Source: Fragilariopsis cylindrus CCMP1102
Lineage: Eukaryota > Bacillariophyta > Bacillariophyceae > Bacillariales > Bacillariaceae
Length of the DNA: 64,000 nucleotides
Direction of reading: 5' to 3'
NCBI GenBank assembly: GCA_900095095.1
Contig: FMBT01000470.1
Coordinates: forward strand, 1 to 64,000
Part shown: positions 55,401 to 64,000 of the stretch, one piece after another
Layout of the letters: each line of letters starts with the position of its first letter
Numbering within the stretch: position 1 is the stretch's first letter
The notes under the pieces: model-generated
What the model saw: the letters and a program-made list of their open reading frames with translations, nothing else
Told to the model about the DNA's origin: nothing
Databases searched by the model: none
Made by a program: the position numbers and the translations under genes

Positions 55401-57130
55401 ATCAGGGAGGGACGAGACTAGATAGGGATATTCTTACCGTCGAGGACTGCCTCATAAAACAGGATTTTCTCTCTAAATCAATCAAACCAGCCACGTTAAT
55501 GGGGATGTTGACCCGAAATCGCTTTCATTATAACATGAATACAGATGGCTCATATAAGTGCTGTAACATCATAGTTTCGAGCTCTAGAATGGACGATTTG
55601 AAGGATCAAGAGTCTGATAACTCGTGTCTGCAAGCTTTGGAATTGTCGTTGTCAATTGTACAAAATACAGCGAGAATGATCAAGTTTAACCAAGCATTGG
55701 ACAACCTGTTGCCTGGTGCAAATATTGCTCGGTCTCAAAAGGTCCTGGGATTATCATTTTGGGTTCTTGGAGATTCCGGTCAAACCTGTGCGTTGACGTT
55801 TGGTGGTAGCGAGGATATAATGCCTGGTTCCCCATGCTCAAAATCGATTGTAAATGTTTTTTTTCCTAGCACTTCATTGGAATTGACTAAGCAGGGACGC
55901 GTTCGTTCTTTGTGCACTAATAACCACTTGGATGCCATTTTTATAAGTCACCGTCGCGTTGACAAGGTACATCAACAGTCATGGAACGCTTTGACAACAA
56001 AAAGTTCTTATATATTTGACTTTGTGGGTGGTACGAAAGTGATGAGGGGAGCGCTCCATCGAAGACCTTCTCGTAGAAATATATTTGGGCATGCCGATTC
56101 TTCCACCTCATTTCGTACTATTGGAGAATTATCAACGGAACCCTCGGCTGCGATTCCAATATGCACACTGTCTAATTTATTTGAACTAGTCTATCGGTGT
56201 CTTCGTGAGCCAAGTGCAACACAAAGGATAATAAATCCATCTTTGGTTAGAAGAATTGTACACGGCCGTCTTTTGAATCTGTCGTTCTGTCAGGTGCAGT
56301 GCTACTGTATGCGGTGCATGTGTCCATTGATCGATTCTACTACAAACACAAGAGATGAAGCCACGAGTACCGGGAAACGGAAACGAAAAGAAACAACATT
56401 TGAGGAGCCTAGTTTTTGGCATCTCCCTCATCCAGAAGAGCATTTAGAGGGTATACATCGCACCCAAAACTGCGATTCCTCGATGGTTCGTGATAACCAC
56501 TTACCGCAACATATACAGTTATCCAGCCTTCGGTGTCCTAAGAATGATTGTTCCAAAAATTCATTTGGTGTCAAGTGGGAATGTAGTGGTATTCTAGATG
56601 ATGGTACCGGACAAGCAACCATGTACGCCGATGGAGACGCTGCCTTGACGCTTCTGGGAATGTCTTCGGAAAATATTCAAATTATTGAACACGGTGTGTG
56701 GTCTATACGGGGTGGAAGTTTACTCTTCATGAAGTCTATACCACCATCGAAGCATCTCCGAGACAAGGTAATTCAAGTTCTTTCCACTACGCGAAGGAGA
56801 AATACTAAAAATGATAATCAAAGATCTCCAATGATAATTTTTGATCCTATTAGACTGTTATCAATGGAAGATCGTGCCGCATATCTTCTAGAGAAACATT
56901 GCCGATCATCTAGCCGCCCACATCGTCCTTTAGACTATTATGTTCGATGCAAGCCGTTGGTAAGTGGGAACAAGATTCCGCATATGCATCACACTAAAAT
57001 TGATTCTTTCTTTGCGGATCATGGTAGTTATAGTAATGGGAGTTGCACAATCTTTCGCGGACAAGTCGCAAGCTATACCTTACCGCCGCTAAAGTTGGAA
57101 TTAGTTGACTGTGGTGCCAACTCATCCTGA
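52415..57130 (+). CDS. large OB-fold / zinc-ribbon protein, CTC1-like (telomere CST complex) candidate
   Basis: 1571 codons uninterrupted from ATG 52415. No family block is unmistakable, but the pattern fits a multi-OB-fold ssDNA-binding protein. There are repeated b-rich segments such as FCILATVDAISPIVAMD, then LSHFPMSMDVQFSLRIGAII and GVCLRSTLILL. Near the C-terminus CYCMRCMC and RCPKNDC form a zinc-ribbon pair followed by WECSGILDDGTGQATMYADG, the turn seen in RPA70- and CTC1-type OB folds. CTC1 with STN1 and TEN1 recruits polymerase alpha to telomeres. Length is above the roughly 1200-1300 aa of known CTC1, partly from Ser/Asn/Gln insertions. Alternatives are another RPA70-like or BRCA2-type OB protein. 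The assignment is from memory of pattern, not alignment. Confidence 0.6.
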   Translation: MPSPLHGRIFHRLKIPQSSSDVPVSKKHRPKTKSIERGSAAAAAPTGKPVNDDTNTSSENRKLHYSCGFIFTTCTDSYDESSPRRNKEYLLSLPRDLLKLACDAVRSEREVIIRRYAEISLLESLETITTDNKKSTVFDNNNDYDVSISSSSSSTTTYSMIEVHEKGLEVLPSSHQEEPLQATQQQNQYLKDANNSSGNSSSNKTNRQPYDSDSERDNIWTLTQFWRKEQIDFQTMRTSRPKFCILATVDAISPIVAMDPSNPFALIEVYDKDNTDISCVIVLHGRAMLNHAAIFPLDTLVFRNVVYKPWSVPQILNDNNKQKNSSSSSINYPHLIGRIPSHVFVATTIDSVSWNHHHHHQFNGNFISRQQQKRNQQKRNQQQQQQQKQQHDRLQIGSSSMITPVNLVPMVQGRIYHVETLSIISGTGTATVIHYVDMVVLPKNELKYNYDGNNTGKAVDDNLPVPKLGLIKNTVSSTRFRCRLYLSHFPMSMDVQFSLRIGAIIQANNIHIVRSHNSQVESFSDVDVNIGTSYGVCLRSTLILLKNASDAACEEELKEQLVEVHESTEPGPKGNQITGSSPSTRSSDKSNMRLQTQFTVLCAKIHKCRGKGMNEYEDDTKNQRYGTSSDMDHTHHTIDRLLPFLNYGFRRKIDQTYLKDIYYKQVEDWVHRSFRASLRVPFNSGVLKDFIVNVLLKRNRNNEGPTKTRCSHEIFNPSANSPKIKRRSPPRSPYAEFFDHPFNLITPQDDGGDDMHDIPCGCHLSVEDRNYSSSRTSLLLDLNDIRTASQRYLDRQIMKKLSSSPLSSETKKLGASSQIKTGFTGSICVSLRELYGDKFRESKEPKDDHSDNEEKQNYDCFVGGFVSELHTASSHGVSSIADEGCQIPISFDQKRGQNANKNDFIIGQIDSAMISCLCIGSSSNEIFPENNNNDPVSCLHSSVSKVSRLPVLDQGKKHLMGNCSLVTLGGLLFVTAIQIHLRDYKVFKTTDSSSNDQGGTRLDRDILTVEDCLIKQDFLSKSIKPATLMGMLTRNRFHYNMNTDGSYKCCNIIVSSSRMDDLKDQESDNSCLQALELSLSIVQNTARMIKFNQALDNLLPGANIARSQKVLGLSFWVLGDSGQTCALTFGGSEDIMPGSPCSKSIVNVFFPSTSLELTKQGRVRSLCTNNHLDAIFISHRRVDKVHQQSWNALTTKSSYIFDFVGGTKVMRGALHRRPSRRNIFGHADSSTSFRTIGELSTEPSAAIPICTLSNLFELVYRCLREPSATQRIINPSLVRRIVHGRLLNLSFCQVQCYCMRCMCPLIDSTTNTRDEATSTGKRKRKETTFEEPSFWHLPHPEEHLEGIHRTQNCDSSMVRDNHLPQHIQLSSLRCPKNDCSKNSFGVKWECSGILDDGTGQATMYADGDAALTLLGMSSENIQIIEHGVWSIRGGSLLFMKSIPPSKHLRDKVIQVLSTTRRRNTKNDNQRSPMIIFDPIRLLSMEDRAAYLLEKHCRSSSRPHRPLDYYVRCKPLVSGNKIPHMHHTKIDSFFADHGSYSNGSCTIFRGQVASYTLPPLKLELVDCGANSS

Positions 57131-57381
57131 AAGCCTTCGCACAAGATAAAATAGTTTATTAGTTAATTTATAAAGCAAAAATCTTCAGCTCAAGAATAAA
57201 ATGAATTTCTATAAGTTATTTATATGACTACTTTATGATATTCAGGTCGTTCAGTAATAGGCTGTACCTTGTATAAGATACATATAATAATAGTCCTCGA
57301 ACGCATATCATTGTGCTGCAGTAAGAATATTTTCCTGCAAACCAAAAGAAGCGGCGTTCGCTTTTCCCGTTCGTGTTGCAT

Positions 57382-57831
57382 TTACGAAGACGACTTATTA
57401 AAGCCAGGATATGCCTTGAACCGAAATCGTTGCTTCGAAGGAACATCAATCGCTTCGCCTGTGCGGGGGTTTACGCCTTTCGTTGGTTTGGACATGAAGC
57501 TGTCAAACTTTCCAAAGTTAGACAAACGCACTTCTTTACCGTCCGTTACTGCTTCAGCGATCGAATCGAGAATTGTGGCAAGAATTTTCTCAGATTTGTT
57601 TTTGGGGAGGTCATACGTCGTAGCTATCTCCTCAATAATTTGAGGTTTGTTCACAGTTACAACATTTTTGTCCTTGACCTCGGTCTTTACCACACCAGTG
57701 GTTGAGTAGGACTGCTGATTATAGAAGGAACTGAACATGGTTGACATAGGTTTACTACCGGTAACAACAAACGAGCTGCTTCGGCATTGCCTTGTTACCT
57801 GCGCTTGGACTGACCGGTAAATGAGCGACAT
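57382..57831 (-). CDS. HU/IHF-family DNA-binding protein, organelle-targeted
   Basis: 149 aa. An Arg/Ser/Gln-rich leader without a signal peptide (MSLIYRSVQAQVTRQCRSSS) suggests mitochondria. The HU domain starts near residue 60 (KPQIIEEIATTYDL) and runs through ILDSIAEAVTDGKEVRLSNFGKF to the DNA-intercalating arm NPRTGEAIDVPSKQRFRFKA, with the invariant Asn-Pro-x-Thr-Gly and Pro. HU bends and packages DNA and is bacterial in origin, here nuclear-encoded for an organelle nucleoid. ATG 57831. The gene converges on the large OB-fold gene. Confidence 0.93.
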   Translation of the reverse strand: MSLIYRSVQAQVTRQCRSSSFVVTGSKPMSTMFSSFYNQQSYSTTGVVKTEVKDKNVVTVNKPQIIEEIATTYDLPKNKSEKILATILDSIAEAVTDGKEVRLSNFGKFDSFMSKPTKGVNPRTGEAIDVPSKQRFRFKAYPGFNKSSS

Positions 57832-58204
57832 AGTGTTTCGAGTGTTGGAATTGAAGAATTAATATTTTCGAGACTGTGTTCAGGGGTTGTGTTTAATACT
57901 GTAGGACTGTAGGACTGTAAGTTAGTAGTTGTAATGGAAACCGAGGCCTTGACTCTTGACTTTCACTGTCAACTGATATTATTATTCTTTTTAAATCTTA
58001 AGAGACAAATGACACACGCGATGCATTCGAATTAAATCCGAGCGAGCCGGTATGGTTCGGGAATGATTCTCAGTCACGGACAGACTTTTTCATTTTTCAT
58101 TTTTCAATTCTAAATTTTTGGAATTGAGATAATTACGTGGGATTAAAATTAAGCAGCGTGTTAATTTTTGAGAGCGTGTCCGCAAGGGAATAATAACGTT
58201 GAAA

Positions 58205-58230
58205 AACAAGTTTAATTAATTAAACTTGTT
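58205..58230. repeat. 26-bp perfect palindrome
   Basis: Arms AACAAGTTTAATT and AATTAAACTTGTT meet without a spacer. Cruciform-forming or a dimeric site; function not known. Confidence 0.8.
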
Positions 58231-58379
58231 GACATTACGTGGTTACTAAATACTTACGTTACTGAGTACTTTACTGTACTGAATACGGTACTGAATACTG
58301 TATGTATACAAGACACAAAACCTAAACCACACGGTCAACGGTCAATATGAAAATTCAACTGAAGCTAATCGATCGAACA

Positions 58380-58450
58380 CAACCACAACACAACACAACA
58401 CATCAACGACAACGACACAACACAACACAACACAACACAACAACAACAAC
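58380..58450. repeat. CACAA-type microsatellite
   Basis: Interrupted tandem CACAA, CAACGA and CAA units in a long AC-rich leader-like strand. A similar stretch is at 58620-58693, directly before the small ORF's ATG. Confidence 0.75.
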
Positions 58451-58693
58451 ACCATATTTCCTCTATCTCTACATCTCTTTTGTTGGAACCTGACACAACA
58501 TCATCGGCCGATGGTGTTGTCCGTTAGTTTGAAAACAGTTGGTTGTTTGTGTAAGGACAGTATGATGCATAATGTTGAAGCTCTTTTTCTTCTTTTCCGA
58601 ATCATTCATCGAATCGACCATAACCACAACACAACCACACAACAACAACACAACAACTAATAATAACAACAACAACAACAACACAACAACAAC

Positions 58694-58837
58694 ATGTCAT
58701 ATGACAGAGCTGAGTTTGCTAGCAGCAAATTCGTGAATGCTATTGGGGATAAGAAGGATGTACAGTTTGCTGGAAAGGATCTTCGATCGTTCCGCACATC
58801 TCCCAACAATCTCCATGGCGCGTCATATGATGAGTGA
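58694..58837 (+). CDS. small protein of 47 residues, uncharacterised
   Basis: The ATG sits in an AACAACATG context after a CAA-rich leader, as at the 59211 gene. The product starts MSYDRAEFASSKFVNAIGDK and has a clearly non-random, charged sequence (VQFAGKDLRSFRTSPNN). The stop is at 58835-58837, but the last codons overlap a good donor (GA|GTGAGG at 58834). Splicing to an acceptor ending at 58930 would replace the end with Asp-Gln-Thr and a stop. Either form gives about 50 residues. No family is recognised. Confidence 0.45.
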   Translation: MSYDRAEFASSKFVNAIGDKKDVQFAGKDLRSFRTSPNNLHGASYDE

Positions 58838-59210
58838 GGAATCCCATGGTCGGTATTCCCTCTTCTTCTTAATCTCAATACATCACATAATTAATTACCT
58901 TCATGTACGAATACGATTGAGTCCATTAAGTCAAACATGAGGGCGTGTGACTGAAATCAGTCACTAATCGTGATCGTCGATGAAAATAATAAGAAATCAA
59001 AGAGCTTTGCGCGAGTACTAGCATAGCGTACTGTAGAGGTGTCCACGCGAGAAAAATGAGTTATTTTTTGCCAATCACGCTGTTCTGCCATCACCCAAAA
59101 CGCAATCCATTGTCGTTTCTGGACTCTTCTTCTTTATTCATTCATTCATTCGAAAGACGACGACTGTTTCTCCTTAACAGAAACAATAACAAAACAACAA
59201 CAACAACAAG

Positions 59211-61531
59211 ATGCTTCCGCTTCCACGATCAGAAGAAGAGAAAATAATTTATGACAAAGAAGATTATTTTAAAAGGAAGAGAACAGAAGAAAAGAAAGGA
59301 TGGGACGACGACAAGAGTAACAACAACAACAGCGAGTCGTTGTCGTCCAATAACAACAAGGACGACGACAACGTCGGTGGTGGTGGTGGTGGTGGTGGCA
59401 ACACCATCCAGCAGGGTAATGATAGCGGTGTAGGTGGTGGTATCTCTTCATCGTCATCATCGTCGTCATGTAAAAAGCAGAACGCGGTGGGTGCGGCGCC
59501 ACAACGATCGACGACGCCAATTAAGAAGAAGCAATCGTCGAAGACTCCTACTCCTAATGCAGCTACTCATGATTACGTATCACCCAACAAAACCATTGAC
59601 TGTTATGGTGGTATCGTCGATGTTCATCCGTACCCACATCATCCACCGTACCCACATCATCCACATCATCCACCGTACCCACATCATCCACCGTACCCAC
59701 ATCATCCACCGTACCCACATCCACCGTACCCACATCATCCACCGTACCCACATCATCCACCGTACCCACATCATCCACCGTACCCACATCATCCACCGTA
59801 CCCACATCCACCGTACCCACATCATCCACCGTACCCACATCCACCGTACCCACATCATCCACCGTACCCACATCCATCGTACCCACATCATCCACCGTAC
59901 CCACATCAGCAAGGTCCATCACGGCCACAACCAATGACGCCACAATCACAACAACAGCAACAACACCCACCGTATGAAGACTATGACGACGACGATGATA
60001 GTGCTACGTCAGATGCAATGGTGAGTCAATGCATCTACTGTATTGTTCATATTATTATTACCACTGTATGTAAATATGATATACATCATTTATTGTCATG
60101 GTTATGTCGACTCACACATCATAACATTCTTACTACATTTCTTATTACATTTATAGTCCAACGACATGGGCGACGACTTCACTGAATCTTTATATATGAA
60201 AAAAGTACAAGCACTAACCGCCACTGCTCTTGCTAAGAAAATAATACGGGACAACAAGATAGCCGAAGAAGACAACAAGACTGCGAAGATGATACGAGAC
60301 TTGGACGAAAGGATAGCAAAAGAAACTGCAGAGCGGAAGGCACTACAAGTAGAGAAGAAAAGAAAAAGAGCAAAAGAAACTGCAGATTGGAAGGCGCTAC
60401 TAGAAGAGAAGAAAAGGAAAAGAACAGAAGATAAGTCGGAGCAGAAGGTGCAACGACAAGAAGAAAAGAAAAGAAAGAAACAAGAAAAGAAGTCGGAAAA
60501 GTTGAAAGAATCGGTACGTGTTAATTCTATTTGTGTTAGTTGTCAATGTTTATCCTTATATTTCTGTTATAATCTAACTTTTATTTGTTGAATCTCCTAC
60601 CTTTTTGGTATAGAAAAAATCGTACGAGATCAGCACAATTGAAAAGACACCCACACAACGGTTGGAGATGTGCTACAGGCAACTCACACCCAAACAAACA
60701 ACCGAGTTGCTTGTGGTCCTTCCGAAAATAAGCAACGTAAAAAACGCTTTCCTTGGACATTCGTTCGTAACAAAAGACACAACGAGTCGTGCTCTCAAGT
60801 ATCTTTTATCAGCAATTCGTCACGGATTAATGCATTATCCAGATACATGCCATCCAAAGGTAGTACAATGGAATGGTGTTTCTAAATTTTGTATTAACTC
60901 TCATATTCCGTTGCTTATTGCTTTATTTATGGCCTTGAGAAATGATGATGATAATCACAAATTCAATAGTGAAGAGTGGAACAAAATTCACACGGAAGTG
61001 ATGTACGGTTGCCAATACGCCATTGATCGAAAGAGAAAAGAGAAAGGGAAGGTTGGAAGCAATTCGAATCCACTAACGGGATCAACCATTGAAAAGACTG
61101 GCGAAGTTGATAAGGATGGCAAGCTTGTGTGGAAACGAATTGATGCCCGTCCTAAGTTTCACAATAATGCTAACATCAGAAATACAAGTCACCAGTTTAC
61201 TGGTGGTGGAACTGGTTCTGCTTATATTACAAGAACTGTTGACGGCGTGTCTATTGTTTGGCCTGAATTTAACGATATCATCACCGTACAAGCCATCACG
61301 GATCTAGGGAAAAGTCTGATGAATCATCTTTCAATTACTGATCACTCTGTTGTGGGTAAGCTCCTTGAAATGCGTCATTGGCATTCCATGAACTATTTTG
61401 GCCATCGACCTGTTGGAATCTACTGGTTCCATAAAGATGGAGGAACATTATCTTCAATGACGAACGACGAAATGGAATCAGTAGCAAGTAAAGGTGCACA
61501 ATGGATAAAGAGCACAGCTCAATACAAATAG
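59211..61531 (+). CDS. repeat-rich protein of 694 residues, unknown
   Basis: Exons 59211-60020, 60157-60513 and 60614-61531; both GT-AG introns are in phase 0. Exon 1 is low complexity: Asp/Asn/Gly/Ser runs, then about 16 units of PYPHHP/PYPHP. Exon 2 is a Lys/Glu-rich helix with a heptad-like coiled coil (KETAERKALQVEKKRKRAKE, twice). Exon 3 holds an unfamiliar globular domain (about 300 residues) with RALKYLLSAIRHGLMHYPD, GCQYAIDRKRKEKG, a Gly-rich HQFTGGGTGSAYITRTVDG and LEMRHWHSMNYFGHRPVGIYW. Its His- and Trp-rich end is distinctive. No membrane helix or leader. No family is recognised. The basic coiled coil suggests nuclear location. Confidence 0.82.
59620..59910 (+). repeat. PYPHHP tandem repeat, 18-bp and 15-bp units
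   Basis: About 16 head-to-tail units of CCGTACCCACATCATCCA with a shorter 15-bp variant interspersed (PYPHP), plus one Ser variant. It stays in frame throughout; shadow ORFs exist in all other frames. Confidence 0.9.
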
Positions 61532-61677
61532 AATTTATATTGTTCAATATTTGTCTCATTATTATTATAAAAGTAGCCAGTGTGATCAACTCTATCGTAG
61601 TCATCTATCTATCTCTAGAATAAACAATGTAGACTCACCCCCGGGGTACGACAGCACGAGCTATCTGTACTAAAATA

Positions 61678-61737
<60 letters not shown>

Positions 61738-62073
61738 CTAAAGAGAGAGACAAGAGATATAGAAACTTGGAATTCCCTTTTTGAAATGCTGTAAGATACT
61801 TATGATGCTCAAATTGCCTCTCTATATTTCTTAATTATTGCCTATTTTAATGAATGTGGGAACGTAGCATTGTCAAGCAGCAAATACGATTGATGAAAAT
61901 GTTTTATCTCTTTTCTACACTCTATTCTAACAGGAACAAGTTTCTTTTAGAAAGTATTCTTTGGTAAAATTACATATTGCATATTATTGCAACAGTTTAC
62001 AATCTTATTTCGGCATCTGAATGGTTTCGGAACCAATTACCTTATAACGTCTCGAGCAATACAACGATTGGTA
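61532..62073. other. convergent 3' flanks with CA microsatellite
   Basis: Contains an interrupted (CA)n run at 61680-61736, an AGAGA stretch after it, and no gene. Confidence 0.6.
61680..61736. repeat. (CA)n microsatellite
   Basis: About 28 CA units with a single TA interruption in the middle. Confidence 0.9.
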
Positions 62074-63282
62074 CTACGATGATACTGTATTTGATATTAA
62101 TTTCGTTTTTGAGTTCTTTTTGGTTATCGGCACTTCAACTTTTTTCCAATAAGATTGTACCAATTCTTCGTATTCAGATTCTACAATTTCTTTCGCGCTC
62201 TTTAGGGACTCTCCTTCGTTGTATGCATTCCCAGTAGCAATAACTTGCTTCTCCTGTTCCTCGTCTTCTTTTACTTGTGCTGAAGAAGGGAAATCTAAAA
62301 ACGAATCACCCACCACCATACGCATTTCACAAACAGAGTGATTATCATTCATAGATTCTTCAAGGAATAACTCAGCCATAAATATTGGAATACTTCCAGG
62401 CTGCCATCCCGACATTGCCATGCGATTAACGATGTCGGCCTTGTCTTTCGTCGTAAAAGCAACACTAGCTGCGATAGTTTGGAAAAATTCTATCAATTTC
62501 ATAGGTGCCGTCTCGCGATTATTGTCGTTTCTCTCGGGTAGTGTTATCATCAAGACAAAGTCATACCAATTATAGTCATCTAAGCTTTGTTCCTTTCGAA
62601 CGGACAGTATTATCCTGGCCAGTGTTCGGGCGTGACCTAAACTATAGAAACTATCGTTCTCGAAAATGATTTCTGATGCTGCCGCTGCTGCTGATTGTGA
62701 ATCATTGATTGTCGCTGTAAACTGTTGTTTTTTGGAGGGCCACTTGTATTCCTTAAGAAGGAACTCTTCAGCAAATCTCGAAACTTCTTGCGCCGATAGT
62801 GATTCTTTCGAGAGCGCCTCTTTGAGTAAGTCCTTCAAGGCGAAAATTCCCTCGCGAGTATCAAGACCCTTCCATTGAGGGGAGCGAACATTTTTAGGTT
62901 CATAAATTAACTTATTTTTGTCTTCATGGTCAATATCGTTGCTGTTTGATGATACTTCATGTCCAAGGTATAGACGAGTTAAGAATTCGGCCAAATTTTC
63001 CCCTGACCAGTGTTTGATCGCTGTTTTAAGTTGCATACCAGCATGCTGTGGCGAGCCGTCGTGAAAGATAGTAAACTCAGCGGCTTGTTGGGGTGTCCAT
63101 GTTAAAGGAGAGCCTGGATCGTACCCGCCATTGAATCGATGAAGGTTAAGCTGAGTGGATGCTGTTTTGTAAGAACGACGAACAACCGCTACAAATGCTT
63201 GAATATTATTATTGTTATTCCAAACGAATGAATGGCACAAAAAAATCGTCGCAGTAAGAACTAGTGATCGTAACATCTTCAT
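62074..63282 (-). CDS. uncharacterised protein with plastid-type presequence, 402 aa
   Basis: The leader (MKMLRSLVLTATIFLCHSF) is followed, after an Asn run, by IQAFVAVVRRS, matching the Phe motif and basic transit region of diatom plastid precursors. The mature part reads GGYDPGSPLTWTPQQAAEF, then REGIFALKDLLKEALSKESL, GHARTLARIILSVRKEQSLDDY and RMAMSGWQPGSIPIFMAEL. It looks mostly helical and soluble. I do not recognise the family. A second ATG six bases in (63276) is possible. Single exon. Confidence 0.75.
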   Translation of the reverse strand: MKMLRSLVLTATIFLCHSFVWNNNNNIQAFVAVVRRSYKTASTQLNLHRFNGGYDPGSPLTWTPQQAAEFTIFHDGSPQHAGMQLKTAIKHWSGENLAEFLTRLYLGHEVSSNSNDIDHEDKNKLIYEPKNVRSPQWKGLDTREGIFALKDLLKEALSKESLSAQEVSRFAEEFLLKEYKWPSKKQQFTATINDSQSAAAAASEIIFENDSFYSLGHARTLARIILSVRKEQSLDDYNWYDFVLMITLPERNDNNRETAPMKLIEFFQTIAASVAFTTKDKADIVNRMAMSGWQPGSIPIFMAELFLEESMNDNHSVCEMRMVVGDSFLDFPSSAQVKEDEEQEKQVIATGNAYNEGESLKSAKEIVESEYEELVQSYWKKVEVPITKKNSKTKLISNTVSS

Positions 63283-64000
63283 TATTTTTTTGGTTGAACA
63301 GATCCGCCTGCTTTATATGCTTGCTGCGCTCTGCTGGTAAACAAAGTAGGGACTAAGTTGCTACTCGAGTGGTAGATAGTGCTGTAGAAAAGGATATTTG
63401 TGGTAATACGTTGAAAGGCGTTTTGAATTTTGAATTTTACACTTTTATGTTGGTACGCCTTATTGTAAAGAATAATTCTCATCTTTGTGTTGTTGAGTGA
63501 AGATGAGCGAGCGATGATGTCAGTGTCATCAAAAATTGAGCGAAAAATAAATCGAAACAATCGTCTCCCCCGAAGTACACAATTCAATTCAGCCAGGCAA
63601 CATTATTGCTAATGTTTATGCCAGACAAGAGTGAAATCACAAGATAAATACATAAATACAGTACCACAAATTCTGTTGGATCATTTCCACTTATATTGGA
63701 ACAGTCGATGAATAACAATGGACTTAATCAAATCAATCATTGAGCTAAACTAAATCAAAAGAAGGTAGTAGGAATGGATGCGAAAACAAAAATCCTAACA
63801 CACTTTTTGACATCTTCTATTTCTGGTAGCTATAGACAATGGTATAAATATAGCAGGAAAACTGAAAGCGCTACAGTAGAAAATTGATAGAAACCAACTC
63901 TATCTACAGACAATGGTCATTTTAAACCCCCTGCTATGTTGTCTTACAAAGTGCTAGAGTTGTGACTAAATTCAACGATCGGGGGATATCACAGGCTGTG
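63283..64000. other. right-edge intergenic region
   Basis: 5' flank of the preceding gene. A 101-codon ORF overlaps its start region (63587-63282) but is unsupported. No gene seen to the window end. Confidence 0.4.

Larger units (their letters stand above)
57832..59210. other. intergenic region with CACAA repeats and a palindrome
   Basis: Holds a 26-bp perfect palindrome at 58205-58230, CACAA/CAACA arrays at about 58380-58450 and 58620-58693, and the small ORF at 58694. Confidence 0.5.

Noticed and set aside
59434-59970. ORFs of 110-167 codons over the PYPHHP array in other frames
   Set aside because: An 18-bp unit without stops is open in many frames; only one joins the spliced gene.
63282-63587. 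Minus-strand ORF of 101 codons abutting the last gene
   Set aside because: Occupies the likely promoter/leader of the plastid-type protein; no features.
1-64000. CRISPR arrays, bacterial operons, prophage or rRNA
   Set aside because: Introns, eS30, HSF and plastid leaders show a eukaryotic nuclear region; the repeats are microsatellites, minisatellites or LTRs.

Overview
The window is nuclear DNA of a photosynthetic stramenopile, most likely a diatom. The evidence is direct. Genes carry short GT-AG introns (about 93-182 nt). Four proteins have a hydrophobic signal peptide followed by a Phe-containing cleavage region of the kind used for diatom plastid import (FTIIP, SFAF, DAFIH, QAFVA). There is a long Copia-type LTR retrotransposon, a heat-shock-factor gene, a stramenopile-type ABCG transporter, and many Q/N/H/S/D-rich low-complexity stretches in AT-rich DNA. 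The species cannot be named from sequence alone.

Layout. 1-1.7 kb: armadillo-repeat protein (minus, runs off the left edge). 3.25 kb: ribosomal protein eS30. 4.8-7.0 kb: damaged ABCG transporter (minus). 7.7-10.8 kb: 1030-aa conserved uncharacterised protein. 11.0-11.7 kb: plastid-type cupin protein. 12.2-14.2 kb: GT32-like glycosyltransferase. 15.4-17.0 kb: heat shock factor. 18.3-20.1 kb: a fusion of a CDP-alcohol phosphotransferase-like membrane domain with a choline/ethanolamine-phosphate cytidylyltransferase. 20.9-30.4 kb: Copia retrotransposon with identical 813-bp LTRs. 30.5-31.9 kb: leucine-rich protein directly beside the 3' LTR. 32.3-33.3 kb: Harbinger/ISL2EU-like DDE transposase, followed by a large AT-rich inverted repeat. 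34.3-36.3 kb: cystathionine gamma-synthase. 36.7-37.2 kb: ABM-domain protein. 37.7-38.7 kb: plastid-type RRM protein. 39.5-41.7 kb: second ABCG transporter. 43.0-44.7 kb: two-pore K+ channel. 45.6-47.7 kb: prolyl-4-hydroxylase-like oxygenase with a repeat insertion. 48.1-50.7 kb: single-pass membrane protein with repeated ectodomain modules. 52.4-57.1 kb: very large OB-fold/zinc-ribbon protein resembling CTC1. 57.4-57.8 kb: organellar HU protein. 58.7 kb: short ORF. 59.2-61.5 kb: repeat-rich unknown protein. 62.1-63.3 kb: plastid-type unknown protein.

Genes are single eukaryotic units on both strands and form no operon or shared pathway. The cystathionine synthase, cytidylyltransferase and ABC genes are ordinary metabolism and transport.

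The strongest cross-cutting signal is technical or evolutionary. About twenty single-base frame breaks, mostly at homopolymers, interrupt otherwise well-conserved proteins with intact splice sites. Long ORFs elsewhere (7.7-10.8 kb, 52.4-57.1 kb) are clean. The breaks are either uncorrected long-read errors or local gene decay, and they change how several genes here should be read.
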